Assembly (NCBI GenBank): GCA_902772455.1
Contig: CACYAW010000011.1
Span: 1 to 43,026, forward strand
DNA: 43,026 nucleotides
Origin: an uncultured Bacteroidales bacterium
GTDB lineage: Bacteria; Bacteroidota; Bacteroidia; Bacteroidales; Muribaculaceae
Direction: 5' to 3'
A program made the position numbers and the translations under genes. Below the pieces are notes generated by a model. It was not told where the DNA came from, did no database searches, and saw only the letters and a program-made list of their open reading frames with translations. This document shows positions 9,338 through 16,678 of the stretch, piece after piece (the stretch's first letter is position 1; every line of letters begins with the position of its first letter).

Positions 9338-9913
9338 ATGAACAAAACGCAACCATCAATAGAACGGCATCCGTGGGCTCCCTATGTTCCGGCACGGGCA
9401 AGGTATCTTTTCTTAGGGACATTCCCGCCTCAAGAGCACCGCTGGTCTATGCCGTTTTATTATCCGAATAAGACCAATGATTTCTGGCGAATCATGGGAC
9501 TGCTTTTCATGGGCAACCGCGATGCGCTGTGGAATAATGAGCAGGGAAAATTTGACTTGGACGCTATCCGTTCATTGTTAAATCAGGAAGGAATTGCGCT
9601 GTGGGACACGGCGATGGCAGTAAGACGGCTGAAGGGTAATGCCAGTGACAAATACCTTGAAATCGTTGAGCCGATCTTTCTTGAAGGATTGCTTGACCAG
9701 TATCCCACGATCTCTCAGGTCATCACCACAGGTGAAAAGGCGACCAGTGTGATTGCTCATCAGGCGGGCATTGAAGTGCCGAATATAGGTAACCCCGTGG
9801 ATTGCTGTGTGGGTGGTCATCGCTTCACGCTGTGGCGCATGCCATCGAGTTCGAGGGCCTATCCGTTATCGTTGGAAAAGAAGGCTGAAATGTACAAGAG
9901 GGTTTTCGCCTGA
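9338..9913 (+). CDS. Uracil-DNA glycosylase superfamily protein
   Basis: A 191-residue protein with the UDG-superfamily layout: a first beta strand YLFLGTFPP (the usual motif I position), FYYPNKTNDFWRIMG, LWDTAMAVRRLKGNASD in the middle, VITTGEKA, and the late motif RMPSSSRAYP. The family excises damaged or mispaired bases from DNA; substrate and activity cannot be read from the sequence. The Met at 9338 is chosen because the only upstream in-frame start is a TTG at 9269, in AT-rich promoter-like sequence. A TTTCTTTG box ends 5 nt before this ATG. Confidence 0.8.
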   Translation: MNKTQPSIERHPWAPYVPARARYLFLGTFPPQEHRWSMPFYYPNKTNDFWRIMGLLFMGNRDALWNNEQGKFDLDAIRSLLNQEGIALWDTAMAVRRLKGNASDKYLEIVEPIFLEGLLDQYPTISQVITTGEKATSVIAHQAGIEVPNIGNPVDCCVGGHRFTLWRMPSSSRAYPLSLEKKAEMYKRVFA

Positions 9914-9967
9914 TGTCACATGCGAGGCTTGTTAATAACTTTTTTTGTTCGAATATCGGTTCAACGT

Positions 9968-9998
9968 TTTGTGGCTGATGATAAAAGTTGTACTTTTG
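9968..9998 (+). promoter_or_regulatory. Strong promoter ending at the start codon (leaderless candidate)
   Basis: TTTG at 9968-9971, a 19-bp spacer and TACTTTTG at 9991-9998 form a near-perfect Bacteroidota promoter. The first ATG begins at 10000 and a second at 10003. Transcription would therefore begin at or within a few bases of the start codon. Confidence 0.75.
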
Positions 9999-9999
9999 T

Positions 10000-10941
10000 A
10001 TGATGTTTTCCGTTATTGAACATATTGAATATCTAGTCACTCTTCACGACTGCGTGGTGGTGCCGGGATGGGGCGCATTCATTGCCAATTACAGTGCCTC
10101 CAGCTATGATGCTGAGGCGGGCATGATGTCGCGTCCGCGGCGTTCCATCGGGTTCAATGCGAGTGTGAGCCATAACGACGGCCTGCTGGCTCAGTCGTTG
10201 GTTCGTCGTGAGGGTATCAACTATAATGAGGCAATGAAGTTTATTGCCGACAGTGTGACTACTTTCCGCCAGCAATTGGCGATGGACTGCGAAGTGTCGA
10301 TGGGACGGCTGGGCTATTTCCGCCGTAACGAAGGACGTTTTATTGAGTTTGTGCCATTTTATCATTCCGATGGCACCGACCAGTTCTTTGGCCTCAACGA
10401 CATGGAAATCAAGGATGTGACGACCCTTGAACAAGACATGGCAATGGCCGATGAGACGGCTGCCGTTATTGTTCCCAAGGAGCGCAATCTCTTCATTCGC
10501 AAGGCCTCACGCATTGCGGCCTCGGTCGCTGTGCTGATCGGTTTGGGTGTGGTGCTTACAACTCCTATGATTGTAAACAGGGATCATCAGAATCTGGCAA
10601 GCATGGCCCCGTCAGTCAGTGCACCCAAGGCTCAGCAGCTGAATGTGACCGTAGAACAAGGTGTGTCATCCCAGAGCATTAGCACGGTGACAACTCAGCC
10701 GCGTATCGCCAGCGTGGGCAACGAGTCCGGGCGGTATTACATGGTTATTGCTACACTGCGTAACCAGCAGGAGCTTGATGCGTTCAAGAATTCCAATGCG
10801 GCACTCGTTCCTTATATGAAGGTATTGAAATACAAGGAGTTCATGTGTGTTTATGTTGCCCGCAGTGATGACTATAACACCTTAATGGGGCTGCGTGACG
10901 AGTTGCCTGAGCAATTGCGCGACATCTGGATCTATAGCTGA
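10000..10941 (+). CDS. HU-CCDC81-like / SPOR domain membrane protein
   Basis: A 313-residue protein. Residues 1-60 (IEHIEYLVTLHDCVVVPGWGAFIANY) and about 60-135 match the two prokaryotic HU-related (CCDC81-type) modules known from Bacteroidota. Residues 168-191 form one membrane helix, preceded by basic residues. Residues 195-240 are a low-complexity linker, and 245-305 a SPOR-like fold (GRYYMVIATLRNQQELDAF), which in other proteins binds denuded septal peptidoglycan. The HU-like part would face the cytoplasm and SPOR the periplasm. The start is ATG 10000 or 10003; no later Met fits the conserved N-terminus. Its 3' end overlaps the convergent gene by 60 bp. Confidence 0.85.
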   Translation: MMFSVIEHIEYLVTLHDCVVVPGWGAFIANYSASSYDAEAGMMSRPRRSIGFNASVSHNDGLLAQSLVRREGINYNEAMKFIADSVTTFRQQLAMDCEVSMGRLGYFRRNEGRFIEFVPFYHSDGTDQFFGLNDMEIKDVTTLEQDMAMADETAAVIVPKERNLFIRKASRIAASVAVLIGLGVVLTTPMIVNRDHQNLASMAPSVSAPKAQQLNVTVEQGVSSQSISTVTTQPRIASVGNESGRYYMVIATLRNQQELDAFKNSNAALVPYMKVLKYKEFMCVYVARSDDYNTLMGLRDELPEQLRDIWIYS

Positions 10942-11352
10942 CGACGGAAGCATCAGGCAGGTGTAACGTTTGCCGCGCAGCATTAACATCAGCACATCAT
11001 CCTTTTCAATGATATAACGCACGTCATCCCGATGGATGACGTGCGTTGTCATGCGTTCGTGTGTAAAATCGAGGGTGATGGCGTTTTCATCGATCTGAAC
11101 AGATTTGTCCATGATGGACCAGCGAGCCTCTGGCGAGAGACCATAATAGAAAAAGAGCAGAGCGAGCACCATGGGCAAGACGATAAACAGCACCATCATA
11201 GCCACAATGATAAAACGCACATCAATGAAGATGGCCAACATACCACACACCGCTACTGGCAGTGCCATCCACAGCCAATTATCAGCAAGGAACATGGAAC
11301 ACAAGTGTTTCATGTAACAGCCAGAGGTGACGCTGCAGTTCTCGATGGTCAC
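10882..11352 (-). CDS. YcxB-like small membrane protein
   Basis: A 156-residue protein with two adjacent membrane helices (about 26-46 and 49-70), then a soluble tail with the pattern of the YcxB-like family (ITLDFTHERMTTHVIHRDDVRYIIEKDDVLMLML). Function unknown; sure only at the level of fold. The proposed GTG start at 11352 overlaps the TGA of the upstream amidase gene (GTGA), suggesting translational coupling; an ATG at 11313 is an alternative. Its last 60 bp run antisense inside the end of the SPOR gene. Confidence 0.65.
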   Translation of the reverse strand: MTIENCSVTSGCYMKHLCSMFLADNWLWMALPVAVCGMLAIFIDVRFIIVAMMVLFIVLPMVLALLFFYYGLSPEARWSIMDKSVQIDENAITLDFTHERMTTHVIHRDDVRYIIEKDDVLMLMLRGKRYTCLMLPSSAIDPDVAQLLRQLVTQPH

Positions 11353-12497
11353 TTTTTCTTCCCCTTCTTTGCCTTGTTATAGAGGGCCCGGCGGCGTGCT
11401 ATTTCCTCATATCCGCGTTTATAGGCCTGACGGTTCTTCAATGCCAGTGTCTGGCAGTAGCCGGTCCCGTCATTATTATAAAGTTTTGACAGGTTCAGGT
11501 ATTGCTTGCCATTGCCGCGTTCAACGGGGAACACTTCTGCTTTGCGCTTATTCACGCGGTCGCATTGCACCGAATGATTCTCGGCGGTAGTGCCGGTCAA
11601 TTCGGGAGCCACTCCGTCTTCACCCAGCCATACAGGGAAAACCTCGGCGCACGGAGGATATCCCAAAGCGATCCACATGGTGGTCAAGAGCGGGTTCTCT
11701 CCAGGGATGATGCCCTCAATAACGATGCTTGCAGTGGAGATGCGCCGTGGGATAAAGTCTTGATCGACAATCCAATTGTCCCCACTGCGTGTAAAATCCT
11801 TGCCTAACTGTGCATTATAGAATGTGCGCGATAACTCTTCGGTAAACACTGCCGGGGTGATGTCCTGTGCGGCGATATGCGGGGCCAACAGGTTTTTCTC
11901 GTTTTTCTCGCGCACATATCCCATTCCCTTGTCTTTTACACCGCTGTAAGAATAATTCGTGCGGGTGAGTATGCCGTCGGCAGCATCAGCCAGGTCAAAT
12001 TTCACATATTTGAAATTGCCTGTTTCAAAGTAGGCGCCATTACCGGCCGCATCGATAACACCGAAGTTGGCTTCCACGCCAAGGGGTTTGGGTAGCGTTT
12101 TCAACAGCCCTTCGAAGTCGTCCACCGTCTTGCAGCGTTCCAGGGCATAGCGCATGAGTTCTCCCTCGCGGTCCATGTTTTTCACGCCATCGTTGCCGTT
12201 CAGGTTGTAGGATGCCGTGTTCATGATGGCGAAGCCGGCTTCGTTGAACCCCATCCACGCAGCAGTGTCTCTCGTGTCGCGGGCATCAAACAGGGCGACA
12301 AACTCCATTAACCCGTCATGGGCTTGGATGCGCTCCACGCGGTTATTCAGGTCGTTAGTGTCGCGGTTTTTCCACAACAATGGCCGACCGTTGGCGGTCA
12401 GCTTGCCGCTCACGATGGCTGAGGTGCAGGCATCACCCGTGATGACGATGCCCAGAACCGCTATCAGGGCTATCAATATCCTCTTTTTCATATTCAA
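11349..12497 (-). CDS. Exported Ntn-type linear amide C-N hydrolase (acyltransferase/NAAA-like)
   Basis: A 382-residue protein with an N-terminal signal peptide that ends directly before Cys24 (GDA-CTSAIVSG). In this superfamily (choloylglycine hydrolase, acid ceramidase and isopenicillin acyltransferase relatives) the mature N-terminal Cys is the nucleophile. LLWKNRDT, WMGFNEAGFAIMNTASYNL and GVEANFGVIDAAGNGAYFE match the core strands. The substrate cannot be told. GDAC is a poor lipobox, so I read Cys24 as a catalytic residue exposed by leader removal. The C-terminus is lysine-rich. It is first in a likely two-gene unit with the YcxB-like gene. Confidence 0.8.
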   Translation of the reverse strand: MNMKKRILIALIAVLGIVITGDACTSAIVSGKLTANGRPLLWKNRDTNDLNNRVERIQAHDGLMEFVALFDARDTRDTAAWMGFNEAGFAIMNTASYNLNGNDGVKNMDREGELMRYALERCKTVDDFEGLLKTLPKPLGVEANFGVIDAAGNGAYFETGNFKYVKFDLADAADGILTRTNYSYSGVKDKGMGYVREKNEKNLLAPHIAAQDITPAVFTEELSRTFYNAQLGKDFTRSGDNWIVDQDFIPRRISTASIVIEGIIPGENPLLTTMWIALGYPPCAEVFPVWLGEDGVAPELTGTTAENHSVQCDRVNKRKAEVFPVERGNGKQYLNLSKLYNNDGTGYCQTLALKNRQAYKRGYEEIARRRALYNKAKKGKKK

Positions 12498-12553
12498 TCA
12501 ATTATACAATATATACGACAAAAACTATACCGTCAATTCTTCCTCTGTCACAG

Positions 12554-12913
12554 TCACTTGCGCACGTAGTGGGGCATTTCTTGCGGGATGACCATCGAAA
12601 TCTCCACCATTCCGCAAACCTTGCCGTCCCGCCGCCATGGCGTCTGATAAATCATTTTTTTGACGCCCTGCTTATCTATCGTGTAGCAGTTTACGGTATC
12701 GGTGGCAATCATGTGGCGGATTTTCTCTTGCGACTTCTCGCTGTGGCAGGGCATCAGGTTCTGGCCCAGCATGGTGCGGCCTTCCTTGTCAAATGTCGCA
12801 CGCGAGCGTTCGTTCATGAAGATTACTTTGCCTTCCAGGTCACACACGGTGATGGCGCAATGGGTGCCTTCGGCCCATGCCAGCGCCTCGTTGATGATAT
12901 CATTTTCGTTCAT
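12554..12913 (-). CDS. Small stand-alone PAS-domain protein
   Basis: A 119-residue protein that is little more than one PAS domain: AITVCDLEGKVIFMNERSRATF, a LGQNLMPCHSEKSQEKI helix, and the final strands MIYQTPWRRDGKVCGMVEISM. No kinase, cyclase or DNA-binding partner domain is attached. It may sense a small ligand or redox state (Cys in MPCH and KVCG), but this is inference. The Met at 12913 is 13 nt after the upstream dehydrogenase, so the two are probably co-transcribed; a longer frame upstream would run through that gene. Confidence 0.75.
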   Translation of the reverse strand: MNENDIINEALAWAEGTHCAITVCDLEGKVIFMNERSRATFDKEGRTMLGQNLMPCHSEKSQEKIRHMIATDTVNCYTIDKQGVKKMIYQTPWRRDGKVCGMVEISMVIPQEMPHYVRK

Positions 12914-12926
12914 AGCGCTCTTTGTT

Positions 12927-13892
12927 TTATTTGTTGTTGACAACGTTGACGGGTTTGCCGTCGAGGTAGGCGGCGACATTGCTGGTGATGACATCCATCA
13001 GGCGCGTGCGTGCCTCAAAGCTGGTCCAGCCAATGTGGGGGGTGATGTAGCAGTTGCGGGCGGAGAGCAGGGGATGGTCGGCAGCGGGCGGTTCTACCGA
13101 GGTGCAGTCCACGGCTGCGGCATACAGGTGGCCGCTGTTCAGGGCATCAGCCAGGTCTTGCTCCACAATCAGCGCGCCGCGTGCCATGTTGAGCACGATA
13201 GAGCCCTGCTTCATCATCGCCAGGCCCTCGGCGTTGATCATTCCGGTGGTGTTGGCATTGAGCGGGCAGTGCATGGTCAGGACGTCACTGGTACGCAGCA
13301 GGTGCTCCAGGCTGTCGGCTTTCATGATGCCCTTAGGCAGCTGGTCTTGGCTCTTGCTGGTATAGGCCATGACGCGCATGTTCATCGCCAGCGCGATACG
13401 TGCCACGGCGCTACCGATATTCCCCAGGCCCACAATACCCATCTGCTTGCCGGCCAGCTCAATCAGGGGAGTGTTAAAATAAGCGTAACTGCCGCAGTTG
13501 GTCCACTTCAAGTCATGAGCCTCGTCGGTATAGTGCTGGGGCTGCCAGCAGATGTTCAGCAGGTGAGCTATCGTGAGTTGTGCAACGCTGTCGGTGCTGT
13601 AGGCAGGCACGTTGGTCACCACGATACCCCTACGTGTGGCTTCGGCGCTGTCAACGACGTTAAAGCCCGTTGCCATTACGCCGATGTACTTCAACTCGGG
13701 TAATTGTGCTATGGCGTCGGCGTTGATCGGGACTTTGTTGGTCAGCACGATTTCGGCGTCACGGCAACGCTCCACCACCGTGTCGGCAGTGCCAAAGTCA
13801 TAGATGTCACAGGGTGCAAGTGCCTTCATGGGTTCCCACGATAGGTCACCGGGATTGCCGGCATATCCGTCAAGAATAACGATTTTTCTCAT
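12927..13892 (-). CDS. D-2-hydroxyacid dehydrogenase (NAD-dependent, glycerate dehydrogenase-like)
   Basis: A 321-residue enzyme of usual length. The NAD-binding loop GLGNIG is at 155-160, followed by the LAGKQMGIV core. The catalytic trio is present: Arg238 in NMARGALI, Glu267 in TSVEPP and His286 in TPHIGW. Members reduce 2-keto acids such as hydroxypyruvate or glyoxylate to D-hydroxy acids. Family resemblance (SVEPP, ITPHIGWTS) is to HprA-type glycerate dehydrogenases, but the substrate is not certain. The gene has a good promoter and leads into the PAS gene. Confidence 0.9.
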   Translation of the reverse strand: MRKIVILDGYAGNPGDLSWEPMKALAPCDIYDFGTADTVVERCRDAEIVLTNKVPINADAIAQLPELKYIGVMATGFNVVDSAEATRRGIVVTNVPAYSTDSVAQLTIAHLLNICWQPQHYTDEAHDLKWTNCGSYAYFNTPLIELAGKQMGIVGLGNIGSAVARIALAMNMRVMAYTSKSQDQLPKGIMKADSLEHLLRTSDVLTMHCPLNANTTGMINAEGLAMMKQGSIVLNMARGALIVEQDLADALNSGHLYAAAVDCTSVEPPAADHPLLSARNCYITPHIGWTSFEARTRLMDVITSNVAAYLDGKPVNVVNNK

Positions 13893-13931
13893 AATAATTG
13901 ATTTTTATCAGTAATAATGTTATTTGATGGA

Positions 13932-13964
13932 CAAAATTAAAAGAAAAAACACAAATGACAAAAA
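13932..13964 (-). promoter_or_regulatory. Promoter of the dehydrogenase-PAS unit
   Basis: On the minus strand: TTTTTG (13964-13959), a 19-bp spacer, TAATTTTG (13939-13932). The start codon lies 39 nt downstream. Confidence 0.75.
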
Positions 13965-13971
13965 TTATCAC

Positions 13972-13979
13972 TAAATTTG
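13972..13979 (+). promoter_or_regulatory. -7 box of the HU genes
   Basis: TAAATTTG, 27 nt before the ATG at 14007. It is placed back to back with the dehydrogenase promoter, 8 bp from its -33 box. No -33 TTTG is seen. Confidence 0.55.
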
Positions 13980-14006
13980 CGCTTTGAATAATAGGATTAT
14001 CGAGCA

Positions 14007-14279
14007 ATGGACAATAAGAAACTGGTTAGGACTGTTGCTGCCAATCTGGGTCGAACGACCGAGGATGTGAGCAAACTGCTTGACGCCTTTGCGGGAGTGT
14101 TGGGTTCCTGTTGTGGCGATATGGATACTGTGGTAATACCCAGTTTTGGCGCTTTTGAACCCCAAAAGCGGGATGAGCGTGTGATGTATCATCCCAGCAG
14201 CGGGCACCGCATGCTTGTGCCACCCAAGGTATTGCTGACCTTCAAGATGAGCCGTGTGCTCAAGTCAAAACTTAAATGA
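14007..14279 (+). CDS. HU/IHF-family DNA-binding protein
   Basis: A 90-residue protein of HU length: N-terminal helices (KLVRTVAANLGRTTEDVSKLLDAF), the VVIPSFGAFEPQKRDE beta turn, an arm region (ERVMYHPSSGHRMLVPP) and the VLLTFKMSRVLKSKL end. It probably bends or compacts DNA. The arm carries PSSGHRMLVPP where classic HU has NPxTG, typical of divergent Bacteroidota paralogues. It lies 20 nt before the HU-fusion gene, so they are likely one transcript. Confidence 0.85.
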   Translation: MDNKKLVRTVAANLGRTTEDVSKLLDAFAGVLGSCCGDMDTVVIPSFGAFEPQKRDERVMYHPSSGHRMLVPPKVLLTFKMSRVLKSKLK

Positions 14280-14299
14280 TGTAAATACGGAAGAGTGCT

Positions 14300-15499
14300 A
14301 TGAATAAGAAAGTCACAATAGTGGATCTTGCCCGAAAGATGGCCGAGGCTACCTCGACCACTAACCGCATGTGTGAACTCTTCCTGCGTGAACTCTTCAC
14401 TACTGTTTCCCAGACGCTTATCGATGGCGAGATTGTGAAGATTAAGGGCATTGGAACGTTTAAGGTTACTGAAGTCAAGCCTCGCAAGTCTGTAAATGTA
14501 TCAACGAGCAAGGAGATGGAGGTTAAAGGCTATAAAAAAGTCACCTTTACACCAGTGAAATCATTGGCCGATACTGTCAATCAGCCTTTTGCCCAATTCG
14601 AGACGGTAATTCTTAACGATGAGGTGACCGACGAGAAGTTAGATGCCATCGACAAGGAATATCCGTCACTCTTTAGCGAAGAGCCGCTTGAAGATACTGT
14701 GACCATAGAGCCCAGCGACGTTGCAGCATCTGCCCTTGAGGCGGAACCTGAGCCAGAACCTGAGCCGGTTCCGGAACCTGTCCCGGAACCCGTTTCAGAA
14801 CCTGAATTCGAGCCTGTCCCTGAACCTGATGTGAATGCGGTTTCACTTGGGCATAAAGCACTTGCAGCGTTCGGCGTTCCTGTCGATTCTCCAGAGGAGC
14901 CTATAGAGCCCTCCGAGCCTCATGAGGTTGAACCTCTTATGGGAGTTCCCATTGACGAACCGTCAACCCCAAAGCCAGCCCCGACCCCCGAGCCTGAAGC
15001 TGAGCAAGAGAACGATGACTACTTCTACCGTCCTGCTCCGCGAAATGCTTTCACGCCGACGCAAGAGCAGATTTCACGTCAACGCTCACGCATGAGTAAG
15101 CGTAGGTTGTGGTCATGGCTCATACCGGCGTTGGTGGTAGCAGCTCTCATCGGTTGGGGACTAACCCGATGTGGTGGTAAGGCCGAGAAACCGCAACCCA
15201 TAGTTGCTGTGGATAGCGACTCTGTTGCAGCCGAGGCTGTCGCCCCAGTGATTACCGATACGGTCACCGCCCAAATCGTGCTCAGCACGCTGTCAGACAA
15301 GTATTATGACAGTCCGTGGTTCTGGGTATATATCTATGAGGAAAACAAGGCAATAATCAGTGATCCCAATAATGTGCGCCCAGGCACCGAAGTGGTCATC
15401 CCGCCAGCCGAAAAGTACGGTATCGACGCCAAGGATCCCGCCAGCCTCAAGAAAGCCCAACGCCGTTCATGGGAAATCCTGACGCAAGGCAAACGATGA
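14300..15499 (+). CDS. HU domain fused to membrane helix and LysM-like domain
   Basis: A 399-residue protein. Residues 1-90 are a HU/IHF-like DNA-binding fold (IVDLARKMAEATSTTN, GEIVKIKGIGTFKV, VTFTPVKSLAD). Residues 148-177 are a run of Glu-Pro/Val-Pro repeats, and the linker to about 265 stays acidic and proline-rich. Basic residues SKRR (266-269) precede one membrane helix (271-288). Residues 325-370 look like LysM (STLSDKYYDSPWFWVYIYEE, then NVRPGTEVVIPP). The layout predicts DNA binding in the cytoplasm and a peptidoglycan-facing domain outside. This is architecture, not proven function. It is co-transcribed with the short HU gene. Confidence 0.8.
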   Translation: MNKKVTIVDLARKMAEATSTTNRMCELFLRELFTTVSQTLIDGEIVKIKGIGTFKVTEVKPRKSVNVSTSKEMEVKGYKKVTFTPVKSLADTVNQPFAQFETVILNDEVTDEKLDAIDKEYPSLFSEEPLEDTVTIEPSDVAASALEAEPEPEPEPVPEPVPEPVSEPEFEPVPEPDVNAVSLGHKALAAFGVPVDSPEEPIEPSEPHEVEPLMGVPIDEPSTPKPAPTPEPEAEQENDDYFYRPAPRNAFTPTQEQISRQRSRMSKRRLWSWLIPALVVAALIGWGLTRCGGKAEKPQPIVAVDSDSVAAEAVAPVITDTVTAQIVLSTLSDKYYDSPWFWVYIYEENKAIISDPNNVRPGTEVVIPPAEKYGIDAKDPASLKKAQRRSWEILTQGKR

Positions 15500-15515
15500 T
15501 AAGGGATTAACAGTG

Positions 15516-15547
15516 ACAGGTTCACTAGATGTTGATAGTGCACCTGT
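15516..15547 (+). terminator. Possible terminator after the HU-fusion gene
   Basis: ACAGGTTCACTA pairs with TAGTGCACCTGT (one mismatch, 8-nt loop), followed by ATTGTTCTGCTTT. The T-run is weak. It lies between convergent genes. Confidence 0.4.
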
Positions 15548-15603
15548 ATTGTTCTGCTTTGGCCATCAGCTTGTAATGCAATATTTCCCTATTTCTATTC
15601 GGA

Positions 15604-16662
15604 TTAATGGCGCAAGTAAATCGAAGGCAGGGTTGCCGCATGGTGATAGGCGCTGTCCATGAGGCGTGCGCATTGCTGTGAGATCAGGTGACCGTCGTCA
15701 TAATAATAATGTAGGTCGGTGCCCATTGCGGCATCGTGGCTGTAATCGTGCACACGCTCCATGCCGCAGATTTGTTCCAGTTTGTAGAGGTCATGGCTGC
15801 TGATGGCTTCCCACGCGTAGTGGGGCGGGATGATGATCTGGTAATCGGCCCCTTGGCTGGTCAGCGTGGCGGCAATCTGTGTGAGCAGTTCCTCAACTGA
15901 CGGTGTGATTTTGTCGGGACAGGGCATCAGTCTCATGGGCTGTTCATATCGCGCCAGGTGCTCCGCGGTGAAAAAGGCACTCGGATTGATAGCTATGACC
16001 GAGTCGGCCCAGCGGTAATAACCCTCATTATAGGCCTCGATGCGGTCGGGGATATCGGTTGTGGCATATCCTTTTTCCAATACCAGTTCTGTGGTAGCAG
16101 GAGATGGCCAAAAGGTGTAGGCAACCAGCTCGGGATGCCTGAATGCGTTGAAATACAACTGATGGAATGTCCACCACGAGACGTTGCGTGCCGTCAGCGG
16201 ATGCTGCACGTAGAGCACATCGCCATCGAGGGGCTGTCGCTTGAGCATCTCGTCTTCCATGACAATGAGCGCGTTCTTAATGGTGACGCCTTGCTTTTTC
16301 AAGTAATTCAGTTTGTTGAGAATGCCATGCAGAGTCTCGCGTGACGCATTCATGTGAAAGGCGCTTGCGCCTTCAGGAAGGTGCTTTATCCAGTCCTGGA
16401 TGCGATAGTAACCTGATAGAGACGAGCCGAAGATGAAGGAGTCATAGTGGCGCTCAGGTTCAAAGAACCGGAACGACTCGACCGACACGTAGCCCGTGTT
16501 AACGGTCAGTTGGACCGTATCGGTAGGGGAAGGAGCATTCCCGTCATAAGGTGTCAAGACCTTGAAAGGATCCTTGACGACATATACCCCAATGAGTAAC
16601 AGCACGGGCAGGAGTGCCAGCAAGCCGAGCAGGACAAACCGAGTGAAACCCTTGTTGCTCAT
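15604..16662 (-). CDS. Membrane-anchored SGNH/DltD-like hydrolase, putative glycan modification protein
   Basis: A 352-residue protein with one N-terminal membrane anchor (residues 8-29), the rest outside. IFGSSLSGYY (77-86) fits the block I serine loop of SGNH hydrolases, and YDDGH (Asp322 to His325) fits the block V DxxH dyad. SGNH-like membrane proteins commonly add or remove acyl groups on surface sugars. It is the last gene of the five-gene amino-sugar operon, starting 16 nt after the aminotransferase stop, which supports a role on the same glycan. The family assignment rests on two short motifs only. Confidence 0.6.
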   Translation of the reverse strand: MSNKGFTRFVLLGLLALLPVLLLIGVYVVKDPFKVLTPYDGNAPSPTDTVQLTVNTGYVSVESFRFFEPERHYDSFIFGSSLSGYYRIQDWIKHLPEGASAFHMNASRETLHGILNKLNYLKKQGVTIKNALIVMEDEMLKRQPLDGDVLYVQHPLTARNVSWWTFHQLYFNAFRHPELVAYTFWPSPATTELVLEKGYATTDIPDRIEAYNEGYYRWADSVIAINPSAFFTAEHLARYEQPMRLMPCPDKITPSVEELLTQIAATLTSQGADYQIIIPPHYAWEAISSHDLYKLEQICGMERVHDYSHDAAMGTDLHYYYDDGHLISQQCARLMDSAYHHAATLPSIYLRH

Positions 16663-16678
16663 GTCGGGGGGCGAATTG

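Noticed and set aside
12702-13703. 333-codon plus-strand frame across the PAS and dehydrogenase genes
   Set aside because: Both minus-strand genes have full family motifs; the plus frame has low-complexity Val/Gly/Ala composition typical of a shadow.
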